From positions 496,001 to 560,000 of the forward strand of contig JAJTUP010000044.1 in NCBI GenBank assembly GCA_021399435.1: a stretch of 64,000 nt of DNA, read 5' to 3'. Shown here piece by piece: positions 1 through 11,252 of the stretch. Position 1 is the first letter of the stretch. The number at the start of each line of letters is the position of its first letter. A program made the translations under genes and the position numbers. The DNA is from Diaporthe sp. PMI_573. Its lineage: Eukaryota; Ascomycota; Sordariomycetes; Diaporthales; Diaporthaceae. Below the pieces are notes generated by a model. It ran no database searches and was not told the origin of the DNA. It saw only the letters and a list, made by a program, of their open reading frames with translations.

Positions 1-1152
1 GGGCATCCTGAAGAAAAAAAAAGGCAGGTCTTCCGAGCGGAAGGGGAAACAGTGTTAGCCACCTACCTCATACACCTTGCCAAAGTCGGCAGAGACCGTC
101 ATCTGCTTGGCCAGCTGGGGGCTCTGGGCCAGGAAAGCGCGGCGCCCGAAATAGTTGACCTTGAAAACCTCGGCACCGCTCTCTGTGGCCGCGGGCTGCA
201 GCTTCGGGGTCTGGATCTCGATGAAGCCATCGCGGTCGAGGACCTCGCGGAACTTGCGGGTGACCATGGCCCTGATGCGGAACAGGGCCTGGTTGCTGGG
301 GTGCCTGAGGTCGAGGATACGGTTGTTCAGGCGGGCTTGGGTGGTCTCTGGGGGCTCGTAGTTGTCGAAGGGCAGGTCGCGGGCCGCGTTGACGAGGTGG
401 ACGGAATAGACCTTGACCTCCAGTTCCTTATGAGTGGCGGAGCGGATGGGCTCCGGGGGAACCTGAAGGGTGCCGGTGACCTGGACGAGCGACTCTGGCT
501 CGAGGCGCTGCACCCACTTGACAAAGTGGGAGGAGGTGTCGTGCTGCAAGACACCCTGGATGGAGTGGGTCTGGTCGCGGAAGAGGAGGAAGTCGAGGTG
601 CTTGGAGACATTGCGCTGGTGGTGTATGCGGGCGTGGAAGGTGACCTCTTTACCCGCTGGGAGTTCAGTAACCTCCTTGATGGTGAGGAGCTCCTTTGCG
701 TCCATGGCCAAGCCGTACCTCGCGCGGGTCTCCTCGTCCTCCTCCTGCATAGCGAGCTGGTCCTCGAGCTTCCTCCTCTCCTCTATCTCCTCTCGTTCGG
801 CCTGCAGCCTCAAGGCCTTGGTCTCCTTCCTGGCGTTTCTCTCCTCTGTTCGGCGGCTGGCCTTGCCCAGGCTCGAGCTGGAGCGTGACGAGCTGCTGCG
901 GGCATGGCCGTTTGTGCGGGCGTTGCCATTTGTCCTCATGCCATGATCAGCACTGGACCGTGGTGACAGTGCCCTGAAGGCGTTCTGCAGGGCTGTCATC
1001 TTTAACGACAAGAAACCAGGAGTTCTGGTGGTATTTGTATTGGTGTTGTTTTTGAGGTTGGTCTTGTTGTCCTTGTTCGTGCTGGTACTGCTCTTGGTGG
1101 TGGTGGAGTCTTGTTCTTCCTTGCTGTTGTTGTCCGCACAGAAGCAGGACAT
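1..1152 (-). CDS. DPS1: Aspartyl-tRNA synthetase, cytoplasmic type, 5' part (partial)
   Basis: Class II synthetase that charges tRNA-Asp in the cytosol. The readable 365 codons have a Ser/Thr/Asn-rich N-terminus, a Glu/Arg-rich helical stretch (about residues 95-140), an OB-fold anticodon-binding domain (about 160-255) and the start of the catalytic core with RILDLRHPSNQALFRIR, FIEIQTPKL and FLAQSPQLAKQM. The frame then enters an intron: donor GTGGCT at 62 (keeps VYEVGC) or GTAGGT at 66, acceptor CAG at 10-8, so bases 1-7 belong to the next exon and the gene leaves the window. The ATG at 1152 gives the longest product; the ATG at 999 (MTALQNAF) removes 51 simple-sequence residues and may be the true start. 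No damage is visible. Confidence 0.9.
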
Positions 1153-3492
1153 CTAACGAAGGAAACAACAGTATGGGTTAGCAGAGTATCTTGGCGGATC
1201 GGGGTATCACGTCTTGGAAGGATATTTGGGGCAAGGGGGAAAAAGAGATGAAGAAGTACGTCTGAATGACGATGAGGCAAATAAGGGAGGGCGGGCCATG
1301 GAATGTTTTAATACAGGTGAAAGTGGCTGGTGGGGGAGGAGGAGACGAGGAGAGATACAGACAGCCACAACATGACTGACTCTCTCCGTCTGTCTCCGTC
1401 TACTCTGTCTGTCAAAACCCGGGCCAGCCGCACTGCGCAAGGATGGAGAGGGAGACGACGTAAGGGCTGCAGAACATGTCGCTCGAGAAGCTTTGGGATG
1501 TGCTAACCTTTCCTTGGTTTCCGGGCGTTCCACAGAATTCTCTGTGTGGTGCCGTTCCCCTTCTCCCTCGTCGTCTCGATCGCCTCCCTGTCAGTGTACG
1601 TAGTGTACGTGACCGGCATGGTGCGAAGAGTGCGAAGTGGGCGGGATTTGCCTTTAGTGCAAAGGTACCCTGCCCGTTCCAAAAATCGTCATCGCGAAAT
1701 TGGGTTGAGCCCGGGGCCGAAAACACACAGGCCGGCCTGGCACTGGCTGAATTGCTGGACAGGCTGCACACAATTGGGCGAGTGCCGGGGTAGAGTGAGT
1801 AAGGAAGTAAGGACGGGTGGGACCTTATGACGTGGGTGACGTGGGCGTGGTGTAAGTGCCACAGCACGGTGCGTTACCGGGACTTCTCTCTTCGAGGTAC
1901 GTACCCCGAGCCGCATACAGCAGGTACTGTCACTGCAAATCCACAATATTTGGCCGGGCTGGCTGGGAAAGAGATGACCCAACCCCTGCCCAAAACACAG
2001 ACAGCCGGAAATAACTGCGATGGGACGCAGATCCTGACAGACTGGATGGGCCGGTCCAGGCTTTTCCAAATGGCTCCCAATGGCTGATTGTTACCCACTC
2101 CTGGTACTCTCAGCAGGTATTCCCAGTCACTCAGACGCAGACGTGGTGTAATTATATCACAAGTGACACAAAATGGCTATTGTGGTAGGCAGGGGTGGAT
2201 GTTGCTGGGTATACACCGTCAGGCGTAGCACCCGCGAAGGGTAAAATAGGCTGCAGGTGATGGCAAGGCGCGAGTACTCGCGATGAAGTCACCAGCATCC
2301 TCACCAGATCGTAGGATAATCGATCTAGGAGGCCCTACGTCCCCAATGTGATATTTGCTCGTCGGTAGTGAATTAGTGGCACCAAAGTGAACTGGTGACA
2401 AGCTCCGACGGAAGTGGCGGGAGTCCGGCGGGGTCAGGCGCGAGCGATGCATGACATCATTGGGAAGGTTAGATGCGAGGGAGGCGTGATGAGGCGAATG
2501 TAGTTGTCGGGGCGGACGCAATATTGTTATTCCGTTTTGAGGGATGATATTTCGTAGGATCGTGAAGTGCTTGTGGACAGTTGACGTGTTTTGTGAGGCT
2601 GAGTGGCGGTTTCGTGGTGTCTCTCGACGGAGGAGAGAATAGCATATATCACGTCGCACAGATGAACAGACCAGACAAGTGATTCAAGTTATATTGCCAT
2701 CGCTTTCCCATCCCCCTATGCTGCGCCAGAGCAGATATACAGCCGAGGAGAGGAACGTAGGGCCCAAAAGTCACTAAAACCAGAGGGATAGCCTAAATGC
2801 CCGAGAATTTACAGTTAGCATCTTATACTGTGCATTTTCTTAGGTCTTCCATGTGTCAGAGGCTCTTCCCAGTCACGCCCGCATTTTTACAGGTTTGATA
2901 GAAGCATCACGCAAACGGTACGTATAGGAGGGCGAAAACCGGTACGTTGCTGTGCTCATTAATTACTTAACTAGCCAAAGATGGGCGCTCTTACCTGATT
3001 TTTCTTGTTCAACGGCATACCCCGGGCCAAGAATGGCCTAGCGGGCGCAACATATTGCCATGTGAAGATTCCGGTCTCGCACCCATTCGATCATCCTAAC
3101 TAAAACCGTTGTGAGTGGTGTTCTGGAGGGTCTTTATGCTCAGCAATGACGTCCCATTACGCAAAGCTGATATCCACGATCGAAGAGTACGCCTATCTCA
3201 TTCGCTACGATGCCTTGCAGTAGGCCTGCTAGTCTAAATGGGCGCAGGCAAAATACCTCCCGATGTTGGTCAATGATAGATCGCGACTGACTTATGACGC
3301 AAGAATGATTACCCTTTTGATGTGGGGAAAACGATCAGCCCGTCTTTCCTGTACTAGGGACAGGCAAGTTTCCCAAAACTTACAAGGTGCCTTATTTCGC
3401 GGAATAAAAGACAACTCGAGTGCCGTGCCATTTTACAAGTCAGGATATGCTCGAGAAGACAAACGCCGAGAAATAGCATCGCAATCGCAAAC
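1153..3492. other. Intergenic region, no supported gene
   Basis: About 2.3 kb upstream of the synthetase and of the SDR at 3493. Open frames here (for example 2219-2659, minus) are Arg/Ser/Pro-rich with no recognisable domain and look like chance. Two TGACGTGG half-CRE-like sites lie near 1828-1845. It must hold the promoters of both flanking genes, but I see no decisive element. Confidence 0.5.
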
Positions 3493-4495
3493 ATGGACTC
3501 TGCCAAAGAGACTGCCCAAGAGACCCTCCATAAGGTCACCCATCCTAGCATGGACCCAAGCAAGTTCACCCAACAGCCGGCCAACACCGGCCTCGAGCGA
3601 GACATGGAACCCAAGCCGCAAAAGGTTCATCTACCATCCGAAGGCGAAGACATCGTGTACAAGCCGTCGGGCAAACTCGAGGGAAAGAAAGCTCTTGTCA
3701 CTGGAGGAGACTCTGGCATCGGCCGCGCCGTAGCCATCCTATTCGCTATGGAGGGAGCCACGGTGGCCATTGTCTATCTCCCGTCCGAAGAGGATGACGC
3801 ACAGCACACCAAGGCCCAGGTAGAGAAGAACGGCGGGGAGATCGTCCTCATCCCCAGCGACCTATCCCTGTCGATTAACTGCATAGATGTTGCAAAGCGG
3901 GCTGTGAACGCGCTCGGCGGAATCGACATCTTGGTTAACAACGCTGCTACTAGGCAGGAGCAAGGAGATATTAGCGACATTTCTGAGTGAGTACCCATCA
4001 ACAACCAGTTTTTCACACGGACATATTCATAATAACAAACGTTGTGACCATAGGGAGCAGTGGACGTCCACTTTTCGCGTCAATTTGGACTCGTACTTCC
4101 ATCTTACCAAGTATGTGCTGCCACATTTGTCCAAAGGCGGCGTGATTGTCAATAGTGCGTCGGTGGACTCCTACATCGGCGTACCCAGCCGACTGGACTA
4201 TGCGACGAGCAAGGGCGCCGTGGTTGCCTTCACTCGTGCACTCTCCAATCAGCTGGTCAAGAAGGGTATTCGTGTCAACGCAGTTGCTGCCGGGCCGGTG
4301 TGGACACCGCTCTTGGCCACAAGTGGGAGCGAGCAGATTCAAAAGGGTCACGGACTGGGGAACTGGACGCCGATGGATAGAGTGGGACAGCCGAGCGAAA
4401 TTGCGACGAGTTATGTATTCCTCGCATCCAAGGAGAGTGCTTTTATGAGCGGGCAGACTCTGCATCCCAATGGGGGCATCGTCGTTAATGGTTAA
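3493..4495 (+). CDS. Short-chain dehydrogenase/reductase, glucose/ribitol dehydrogenase-like (311 aa)
   Basis: NAD(P)-dependent classical SDR of the group with a long N-terminal arm. Two exons, 3493-3986 and 4054-4495, flank a 67-bp intron (donor GTGAGT, acceptor TAG); the splice gives GDISDISEEQWTSTF in frame. The cofactor-binding motif TGGDSGIGRA, the structural NNAA motif, the catalytic Ser region (NSASVDSY) and the YATSK active site are all present, and the C-terminus ends in the usual SGQTLHPNGGIVVNG. The substrate cannot be told from sequence; bacterial relatives act on sugars or polyols or are stress proteins. A decayed partial copy of the same gene lies at 52473-52602. Confidence 0.93.
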
Positions 4496-5158
4496 CGTAT
4501 ATAGTACTGGATGGATGGGAATATGAATGCTCATTCGCTCTTAGGAATCACTGATATAACCGTTCTGAAAAGCTATGAACCATTAGAAGAATATCCACTC
4601 GCATTACCTAGGGTTTGGTATATCACGGCTTACCGCCGGTATTCAACGCAGACCAGGCCTGCGAAATCAGTGTCAGGTCTTCATTTGTCCGTTGTCAAGA
4701 TGCTCCTCCCAAATCTCAGCCAAGGCCGATATATCCATGGGCTAACCACCCATTGATGGCACTCAATGCCGCTACGATATCACCTTGTGATCCTATATAC
4801 TGCGCCGTAATATTTATCGGTAAGTGAGAGACGAGACCGAGGAGAAGTCGCCAAGGACAAAACATCCGACACAGGGCATTATGTGGACGCCCTTAGAATG
4901 TGGCAGGGCCCAAGCTAACCCAGAAACCTGAATCGGTAATGAAAAGTCGACGGAGTTTAGGAGTATATAATGAAAATTAGAGTGCTTGAATTTTGAGGCC
5001 GTTTGGGCCTAATGAATGCGTCTATTGATCGTCTCGCAATATCTTCAGGAAATTCCTGGATAAAAAACGTGACGCCCTGAGACAGCGAAAGGTGAAGTTC
5101 TGATAGCCAAGCTTCATTCAAAATAAAGGGATCAGATCACGGCTCTGCGCTGTTCAAG
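4496..5158. other. Intergenic region
   Basis: About 660 bp between the SDR and the FAD monooxygenase, on the same strand. It is AT-rich towards the right and must contain the SDR 3' end and the next promoter. No element is recognisable. Confidence 0.5.
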
Positions 5159-6630
5159 ATGTCCCAATCCATCCGTGTTGCCATCTATGGAGGCCGTCTC
5201 GCCGGCGCCACTGTACTCTACGCCCTCCTCCCTCACCCACATCTAGATGTGCACATCTTCGAGTCCGCTTCTGATTTCAAAGAGGCCGGGGCAGCCGTGG
5301 GGATGACCTGCAACGCCCAAGCAGCGCTGGAGCTCATCAGCTACACGGCAACGGAATGCCTCGAACGCGCCAGAGCCGTACCGCAGAAAGGTGTCCAGGC
5401 GTGGAGGGGAGGGCCCGGAGAAGCTTGCTCTGTTTTATAGGCCCACAGGGCGACAGTGGCCCTCGAGTCACTACCATCGTACACCGTGCTGCCTTTCTCC
5501 GTGAGCTGTTGGCAGGCCTGCCCCCAGACCGCATGCACGCTTCGAAGAAACTCGAAAATGTTGATCGCGACGACGACGGATCTTTGACTGTCCATTTGTA
5601 TGTATCCTTATATTTTTCTGCAGACGAAGCCTTGCTCCGTATTGCACTTTCGCATTTTTTTACATATAGCACCTCTCTAATACGTTTCACGACTACTACA
5701 GCTCTGACGGGAGCACACATGACTGTGATATTCTCATCGGCGCCGATGGCATCCACAGCACTGTCCGAAAGCTTATTTTGGGTGAAGACGATCCTGCAGC
5801 TGTACCACGCAACAGCGGTTGTTGGGCTATTATGGCCCTGAAACCGTACGCCGGAACTCAGGCCAGCATTGGAACGGGCCCGATATATATCGAGGATTCC
5901 CAAGAGCACGGGTGGATCGGCGACGGGACATTTCTGATGCACGATTTGTTGAGTGAAGGCCAGATAGTCCAGTTTGTCGTCACCGCTTACGATCAAGAGG
6001 CTGTCGGATCAGAGCGCTGGCATCGCACCGTTTCGGCAGACGAGCTTCGCAGGCTCTTCCAGGACTGGCTAACGCACTTGAAGAAGGCGGTCGAAAAGGT
6101 AAGTTACGAAACTCTCGATATCCCGCTGGAAGAAACCTTGGGCTTTGAAGAAAATTGGACGTACTAACAATTGGCATAATAATTATTGTTCGACGAGCCA
6201 GAAAGACCTGCTATGTACTTGTGGGAGCATCTACCGGCCCACACATACGTCAGACCCACTGTGTGTAGTACCGGTAGGCGATGCGGCTCATGCAACTACA
6301 CCATGGCAGGGTTCAGGCGGTGGAATTTCGGTCGAAGACAGCTTCATCTTGTCGCCGCTGCTCGGCCACGCTAAAACGACCAAGGATACAGTGAACGCGC
6401 TGAAGGCGTATGACGAGGTGCGCAGGCCACGCACGCAACCCATCGTCAAATCTAGCTGGGTTACTGGGGAAATAATGACGGGAAGGGGCGGGGAGACCAA
6501 GATGCCTCTGGACCAAGTCAAAGAGAAGCTGGTGCATAGGTGGGACTTCATCTTTGGTATCGAGCTTGAGAAGCACCGCGATGAGGCCATCTCCATAATG
6601 GACCGCTTAGTTCAGGGTGAGGGATCTTGA
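5159..6630 (+). pseudogene. FAD-dependent monooxygenase, salicylate-hydroxylase-like, frameshifted
   Basis: Flavoprotein aromatic hydroxylase family. The N-terminus RVAIYGGRLAGATVL is the FAD Rossmann loop but carries Arg at the second glycine of GxGxxG. The middle part has ILIGADGIHSTVRK (DG motif) and the C-terminal part VGDAAHATTPWQGSGGG (GD motif). Two introns look functional: 5598-5701 (GTATGT...CAG) and 6099-6197 (GTAAGT, TACTAAC branch point, acceptor GAG/CC). The coding frame is broken twice: one base is missing near 5429, between GPGE and LLCFIGP, and the frame changes again near 6255, between HTYV and SDPLCVV. With the altered glycine, loss of function is likely. Base-calling errors could explain one indel but hardly all three changes. 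Confidence 0.85.
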
Positions 6631-6838
6631 GAACTACGGCAGAATACACCTGGGCAACCCGGACATCATTCCAAAACTTTGAACTTTTCCATCCCGGCTG
6701 TCAGCACTGAGGGATGTCTCAAGGCCACAAAAGCTGGAAGGTTCAACTTCAATATCAGAAAACAATGAATTCACTTTGTAGCTTTACAAAAGCTCTCGCT
6801 TTGTGAACAATGGAGATTGATTCCAGGTTCTTTGAAAC

Positions 6839-7114
6839 TCAGTCAGAACCAGTAGCCAAGCCTCCTTTGCGACCAGCCTCTCTCGCCTTCTCGCTGCCAG
6901 GCTCAAATGAGCCTGACGAAGCCTGACCACCCTTGGAGGCAATCTCATGCTGTGGGACAAACGACTTTTAGCACTTTGAAATTCGTCTTGAGGGCAATAA
7001 ATGTACAGGAATTTAGAGCTACTGACCTGCTTGTCCGGGTCCATGCTCGCAAAGCCTCGGTTGCTGGTGTCTCCGCCGTGAGTTTCGGTAGACTCTGTCG
7101 AGTTGCCGCCGCCG
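6839..7114 (-). CDS. Conidiation protein Con-10-like, KGG-repeat protein (5' end not resolved)
   Basis: Small hydrophilic stress or conidiation protein of the KGG-repeat family (Neurospora con-10 type). Minus-strand exons 7027-7114 and 6839-6949 are joined across a 77-bp intron (donor GTCAGT at 7026, acceptor CAG at 6952-6950) and read SNRGFASMDPDKQ, then HEIASKGGQASSGSFEPG and SEKAREAGRKGG, ending ATGSD and TGA. Two KGG modules are present. No convincing start codon lies in the exon, which begins after a CAG at 7117-7115, so the first exon is either very short upstream or lost. A single KGG module of the same type lies at 55527-55601. Confidence 0.75.
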
Positions 7115-7938
7115 CTGTATCACCACGAGAATGTTGAAGTCGGCGGTACGGACGATGATATTCGAAGTAATGTGTGGAAGAGTCTGGATGTCACAACTGT
7201 AGAGAATTACCGAGCTGGACGTTCGGTAGTGCCGCGAAGCCCAAGTGTAGGTATAACTCCGCGGAAATCGCAGCACCGCTGGTGTGAAACGGTCATCAAG
7301 CCAGACCGGTGCTCCTCTACCTCCTAGCAAGCGATCCTGTTCCGCTTCTCCGACCAGGCTAGGAAGTAAGCTTTACACTCTGGATCATTACTTTAACCAC
7401 AACCTGCAAGGAAGTTATGGCACCCCCATGAAGTAAAGAATAGGACCAAAGGCCCATTGGGAGCACCTGGGCGAGAGCTGGGGCGGTCTTTGTTGTCAAG
7501 GTTACAGACCTTCGTCACCCGCATGATGGCCCCTTCCCAGCCACATTTACATAAGGCTTGGCAGACACTAAAATGGGGCAGACTCCGCACCCGAATTACA
7601 GCGAACAGTATGCAACGTGCAACACCAACCCACTTTTCGCAACTTGAACATCACGAACGGCTTGCTCCCCTTTCGAGACCCACTCACACCCGAAGGGGAG
7701 GAGCCGTCATCTCCCAATATCACTGGCGAGTGACCAAGGTTTCCCGGCCAAAGCCCTCAAATTGCTCCGTCTGTCGAAGTGAGCACATGCGCCTCCGTGG
7801 CTCGCCGCCAGCGCTCCCCATTCTACACAAAGCACACACTAAAATCTACGGTAACACTAGCTGGTATTGGAAACTTCGAAATAGCCCATCACTCAAAGCC
7901 CAGCGATAGGACACATACCTCGAGACCCTTGTGTCAGT
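7115..7938. other. Intergenic region
   Basis: Contains the unresolved 5' end of the KGG-repeat gene and the promoter of the flavin monooxygenase. The open frame at 7457-7909 has no recognisable content and is rejected. Confidence 0.45.
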
Positions 7939-9495
7939 ATGAGCGCGCCTCCATCGTCTCTTCACATCAGAACAGTTGGAGTCATCGGTGCCGGCCTCAG
8001 TGGCATTGTTGCGGCCACTCATTTGCTTCGCGCTGGAATAGATGTCACGGTCTTCGAGAGGTCGAATAGTCCCGGTGGGGCATGGAAGTTCACACCTGAA
8101 GCGGATCGGGACCCGCCATTCCCCAGCATCCGACCGCCGGCCGCAGATTGGGATGAGTTGGAAGAATGGCGGGCAGGCGAACCGGGCTTCGACGATGCTG
8201 TGAGAATATTCGACCCACCAAACCCGGTGTATGCCAATATGAAGAGTCGGGGCAGCGAGGAAATCATGCGCACCTCGCTTGAGGGCTGGCCAGAAGGGAA
8301 ACGTGCGCCGCTGGATCATACTGAGGTGGTCGCTTATCTCCAGCGAATTGCCAAGATTCATCATGTTCAAGAGAAAATCATGTTCCGTACGCGGGTCGAA
8401 TCAGTTGTTAAGAGCCCCGATAACGACCAATGGCAGGTCCGGACCTCGAAGCTGACTGCCTCTCCCCCAAGCTACACACTTAGCAAGGAGTCCTGGAGCT
8501 TCGACGCGATTGTAGTAGCTTCAGGGAGATATGGCCCGCCGCGCGTGCCCGATATACCAGGGCTCTCCATGTGGAAGCGCAGATTCCCAGGTCGGGTGAT
8601 GCACTCAAAGCAATACCGCTTTCCCGCGCCTTACCGCGGAAGGACGGTGCTGGTTGTCGGAGCGTTCATCTCCGCCTTGGAGATCACAAATGAGCTTGTC
8701 CAAAACGGCGCCCGAGTTTACCAGAGCGCGAGAGAGACTAGAGTTGATTTCAGGTAGAAAATGGATCATGAAAAAGCCGAGAAGGTGGCCATGGTCGCCG
8801 AGTTCACTCTCGAGGACGATGACGGAAGTCAACCTGCGCCAGGTGCGACGGTCCCAGATTATGACAGCCCTATTCCAGGGAAGGCACACCTTCAGGATGG
8901 TCGAGTCATAGAAGGCATCCACAACGTTATAATCGCGACGGGCTACCTAACCTCCTTTCCATTCCTTGGCTCACTGCTCCAGCAACCGGATACAGCGCTG
9001 CAGGATGCGGACGATAAAGTTATCACTACCGCCGACGGCAGGACGGTGCACAATCTACACGAAGACATATTCTATATCCCCGACCCATCTCTCGCATTCA
9101 TAGGTGTCTCACATTTCGCTTCGACCTTCTCGCTGTACGACTTCCAGGCTCAGATTCTCGCTGTTGTGTTCTCAGGCAATGTCCGGCTCCCTCCCAAGGC
9201 CGAAATGCAGTCAGAACAGAGGCACAGGAAGGGCTGCTTGCTACCTGGGGCTACTCTAAACAGTATCTTCCTGTTGGACGACTTCGTGATTAGCAGGATG
9301 ATGCGATGGGCCAATAAAGACTTGGTAGCCGGGAGGCATGAGCCACTTCCTGGGCCAGACCTCAGGTGGAGGGAGGCGTTCAGAAAAGAGAGAGAAAAGG
9401 CCCGGCCCATACTTGGAGACTTGCAAGATAGCTACCTGGGGACTTATGGGGCCAACTGGAATATGCTGAGTGGTATCCAGTCGGATCTATGCTGA
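7939..9495 (+). pseudogene. Flavin-binding monooxygenase (FMO/BVMO superfamily) with one in-frame stop
   Basis: A single long frame of 518 codons interrupted by one TAG at 8755-8757 (DFR-stop-KMDHEKAEKV). The N-terminal FAD motif VGVIGAGLSGIVA is intact, followed by GGAWKF, the typical VVASGRYGPPRVP segment, and a second Rossmann motif degenerated to VLVVGAFISALEI. After the stop the frame continues through VIIATGYLTSFPF to IQSDLC. No frameshift is visible on either side, so this is one nonsense change, for example CAG to TAG. It could be a recent pseudogene, a recoded stop or a sequencing error. The enzyme would oxidise N, S or carbonyl groups with NADPH; the substrate is unknown. Confidence 0.85.
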
Positions 9496-9838
9496 ATTGA
9501 AGCGATCGATGGTTATGTATGCGGGAAGGGATGTGAACGAGGTATGGTCCTTAGCCGACCTCGACCATACCGGATATCCTAAGCACGAACTGCCAGCCCA
9601 GAGAAAAATCCCTAGCAACCTCCAACCAGGCATTTGGGATAATTCTTCCGGCGAGTTCACTACAGAAGGTGGCACTATCTATAATCTATGGAACGCTCAG
9701 TTTGGCCATTATTCTCCAGTTTCGAATTTCCGTGAAAGACTGGTTAAAACAAGGGAAGACGGGCAATGGGAAGTGTCTGTTATCTACTTGAAAAGTCCGA
9801 AAATTCATCGGCTGGTGTGCAGCAAGTTTCGCGAATAG
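9470..9838 (+). CDS. Hypothetical ORF overlapping the end of the flavin monooxygenase
   Basis: 122 codons in a different frame from the monooxygenase, overlapping its last 26 bases. The product (YAGRDVNEVWSLADLDHTG ... PGIWDNSSGEFTTEGG ... NLWNAQFGHYSP) has the composition of a real protein, but I do not recognise the family. It may be an exon or remnant of a separate gene. No splice sites were identified with confidence. Confidence 0.35.
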   Translation: MVSSRIYAELKRSMVMYAGRDVNEVWSLADLDHTGYPKHELPAQRKIPSNLQPGIWDNSSGEFTTEGGTIYNLWNAQFGHYSPVSNFRERLVKTREDGQWEVSVIYLKSPKIHRLVCSKFRE

Positions 9839-11252
9839 TCAAGGCGGATAGTTGTTCGCACCCCTACTATCCATGCTTGGTGGAGCATTTCATTGTGGAA
9901 GAAGATGAGCGACCATCTATGCTGCAGAGTAAAGACGTCATGGTGGAAAGCGGTGAGGCATCAGACTTGAAGGCAAATTATTCTGCTTGCTTCGTCTCAG
10001 TCTCTTGCGCTCATATATTCGTTAGGAGCTTGTATTTTTCAGTGGACTGAAGGCAACAGATCGAGAGTGCGCGGGAATTGGGGACCCCATTAACGGCAAA
10101 GCTGAGCATGTAGTCCTGGAGAGTGGAGGCCACAGGCTCGTTGGCAGTGCGGGTCTCGTAATACTGGAAGTGGGGATCTCGGAATATTGGCAGTGGAGGT
10201 CTCGGAATAAAAGTAAAGCAATGGCGCATCAGTTCCATGGAGGCCGAAGTTTCCAAGGAGTAGCATGACATCTGGAGAGGAGCATGATGGTCGTGCGGGC
10301 GGCCCTTCGATACCTCAATTGTAGACGGAGCACGTGAATGGCAGGGAGAGATTATATACTTGGGTATTGTGTGTGCGTGCCACATGTTGATCACGTTTAC
10401 CATTTTTTTTTAGAACTCACTTTTTATTTTTCAAGACGGCAGCTGAGGCAGGATAACGTTTTCCAGCTCTACGAAAAGGCTAAAAGTAATCTTGACAATT
10501 GCTATTACAGCGCTGGAATCTATAATGTAATTATAAGCCCCAAAATCGCACATGAGTACTTTTGTGGTGAAAGTCGCTCTCTGCATATCACGCTACCTCT
10601 ATAGGAGAGACCACGTGATGCCCAAAATCTCACAAGTCGCCGGCTTCACTACACACTGTGCAACTGTTTGGGGTGGACGGATGGTCAAGGAAGCAGTTAA
10701 GTTAAGATATATGCGTATTTCGATGCCTGTACAATGTCCGCACGCAACAGACGACCTTTTCCACCAAAGCAACGCCATCGCTGATCGACATAGTCGATCG
10801 CGACCCTCAGAGGCCGAACTCAAAACCGGCGCACATCTCCGATGACGCACTCGACTTATTCGTGTACAGTACTGACGAGCTCAAACTCTATCCGATCAAG
10901 TGACAGTGTATGAGATCCTGCTGCGCAAAACCCGCTTTATCCAGGCGTTATTAGGACTTTCCCCCATTCAAGAAGGCGGAGTTGCTTGCGTTAGCCATTC
11001 CCACCGCAATATGAATCGCATGGACCGCCAGCTGCGCACTGTACTATGCTATTATCAAAGCAGCGTCTCCTTGTTCCAAGAGCAGTATTGAACCATGAGT
11101 GCCACTAGTTGGCGGAAGCAAAAGTAAGCAGATTTCTAACAGTAAGAGGAACGTGGGCATCATCTTTCCTACATACCTCGTACCCATGCTCGTCGGGCTG
11201 GTCGAAGTATCTAAAACCCCACCCAGTAAGGCTTCCTGTTCATGACACTGGA
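9839..11252. other. Intergenic region with a short threefold repeat
   Basis: No gene is supported. At 10151-10210 a 23-bp unit of the type GGTCTCGGAATATTGG is repeated about 2.6 times with mismatches. The rest is unremarkable and moderately AT-rich. Confidence 0.45.

Noticed and set aside
55..888. Long plus-strand frame opposite the aspartyl-tRNA synthetase
   Set aside because: Antisense shadow of a strongly conserved gene; its Leu/Gly/Val-rich product follows from the codon use of the real frame.
1207..1867. Overlapping frames upstream of the synthetase
   Set aside because: All are short, Arg/Ser/Pro-rich and mutually overlapping; probably leader and promoter DNA.
2219..2659. 146-codon minus-strand frame
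   Set aside because: Arg/Ser/Pro/His-rich, no domain, no splice context; the region behaves as intergenic.
9470..9838. Frameshifted C-terminus of the flavin monooxygenase
   Set aside because: The monooxygenase already ends normally at 9495 and this frame has no flavin-monooxygenase motif; kept as a separate hypothetical ORF.
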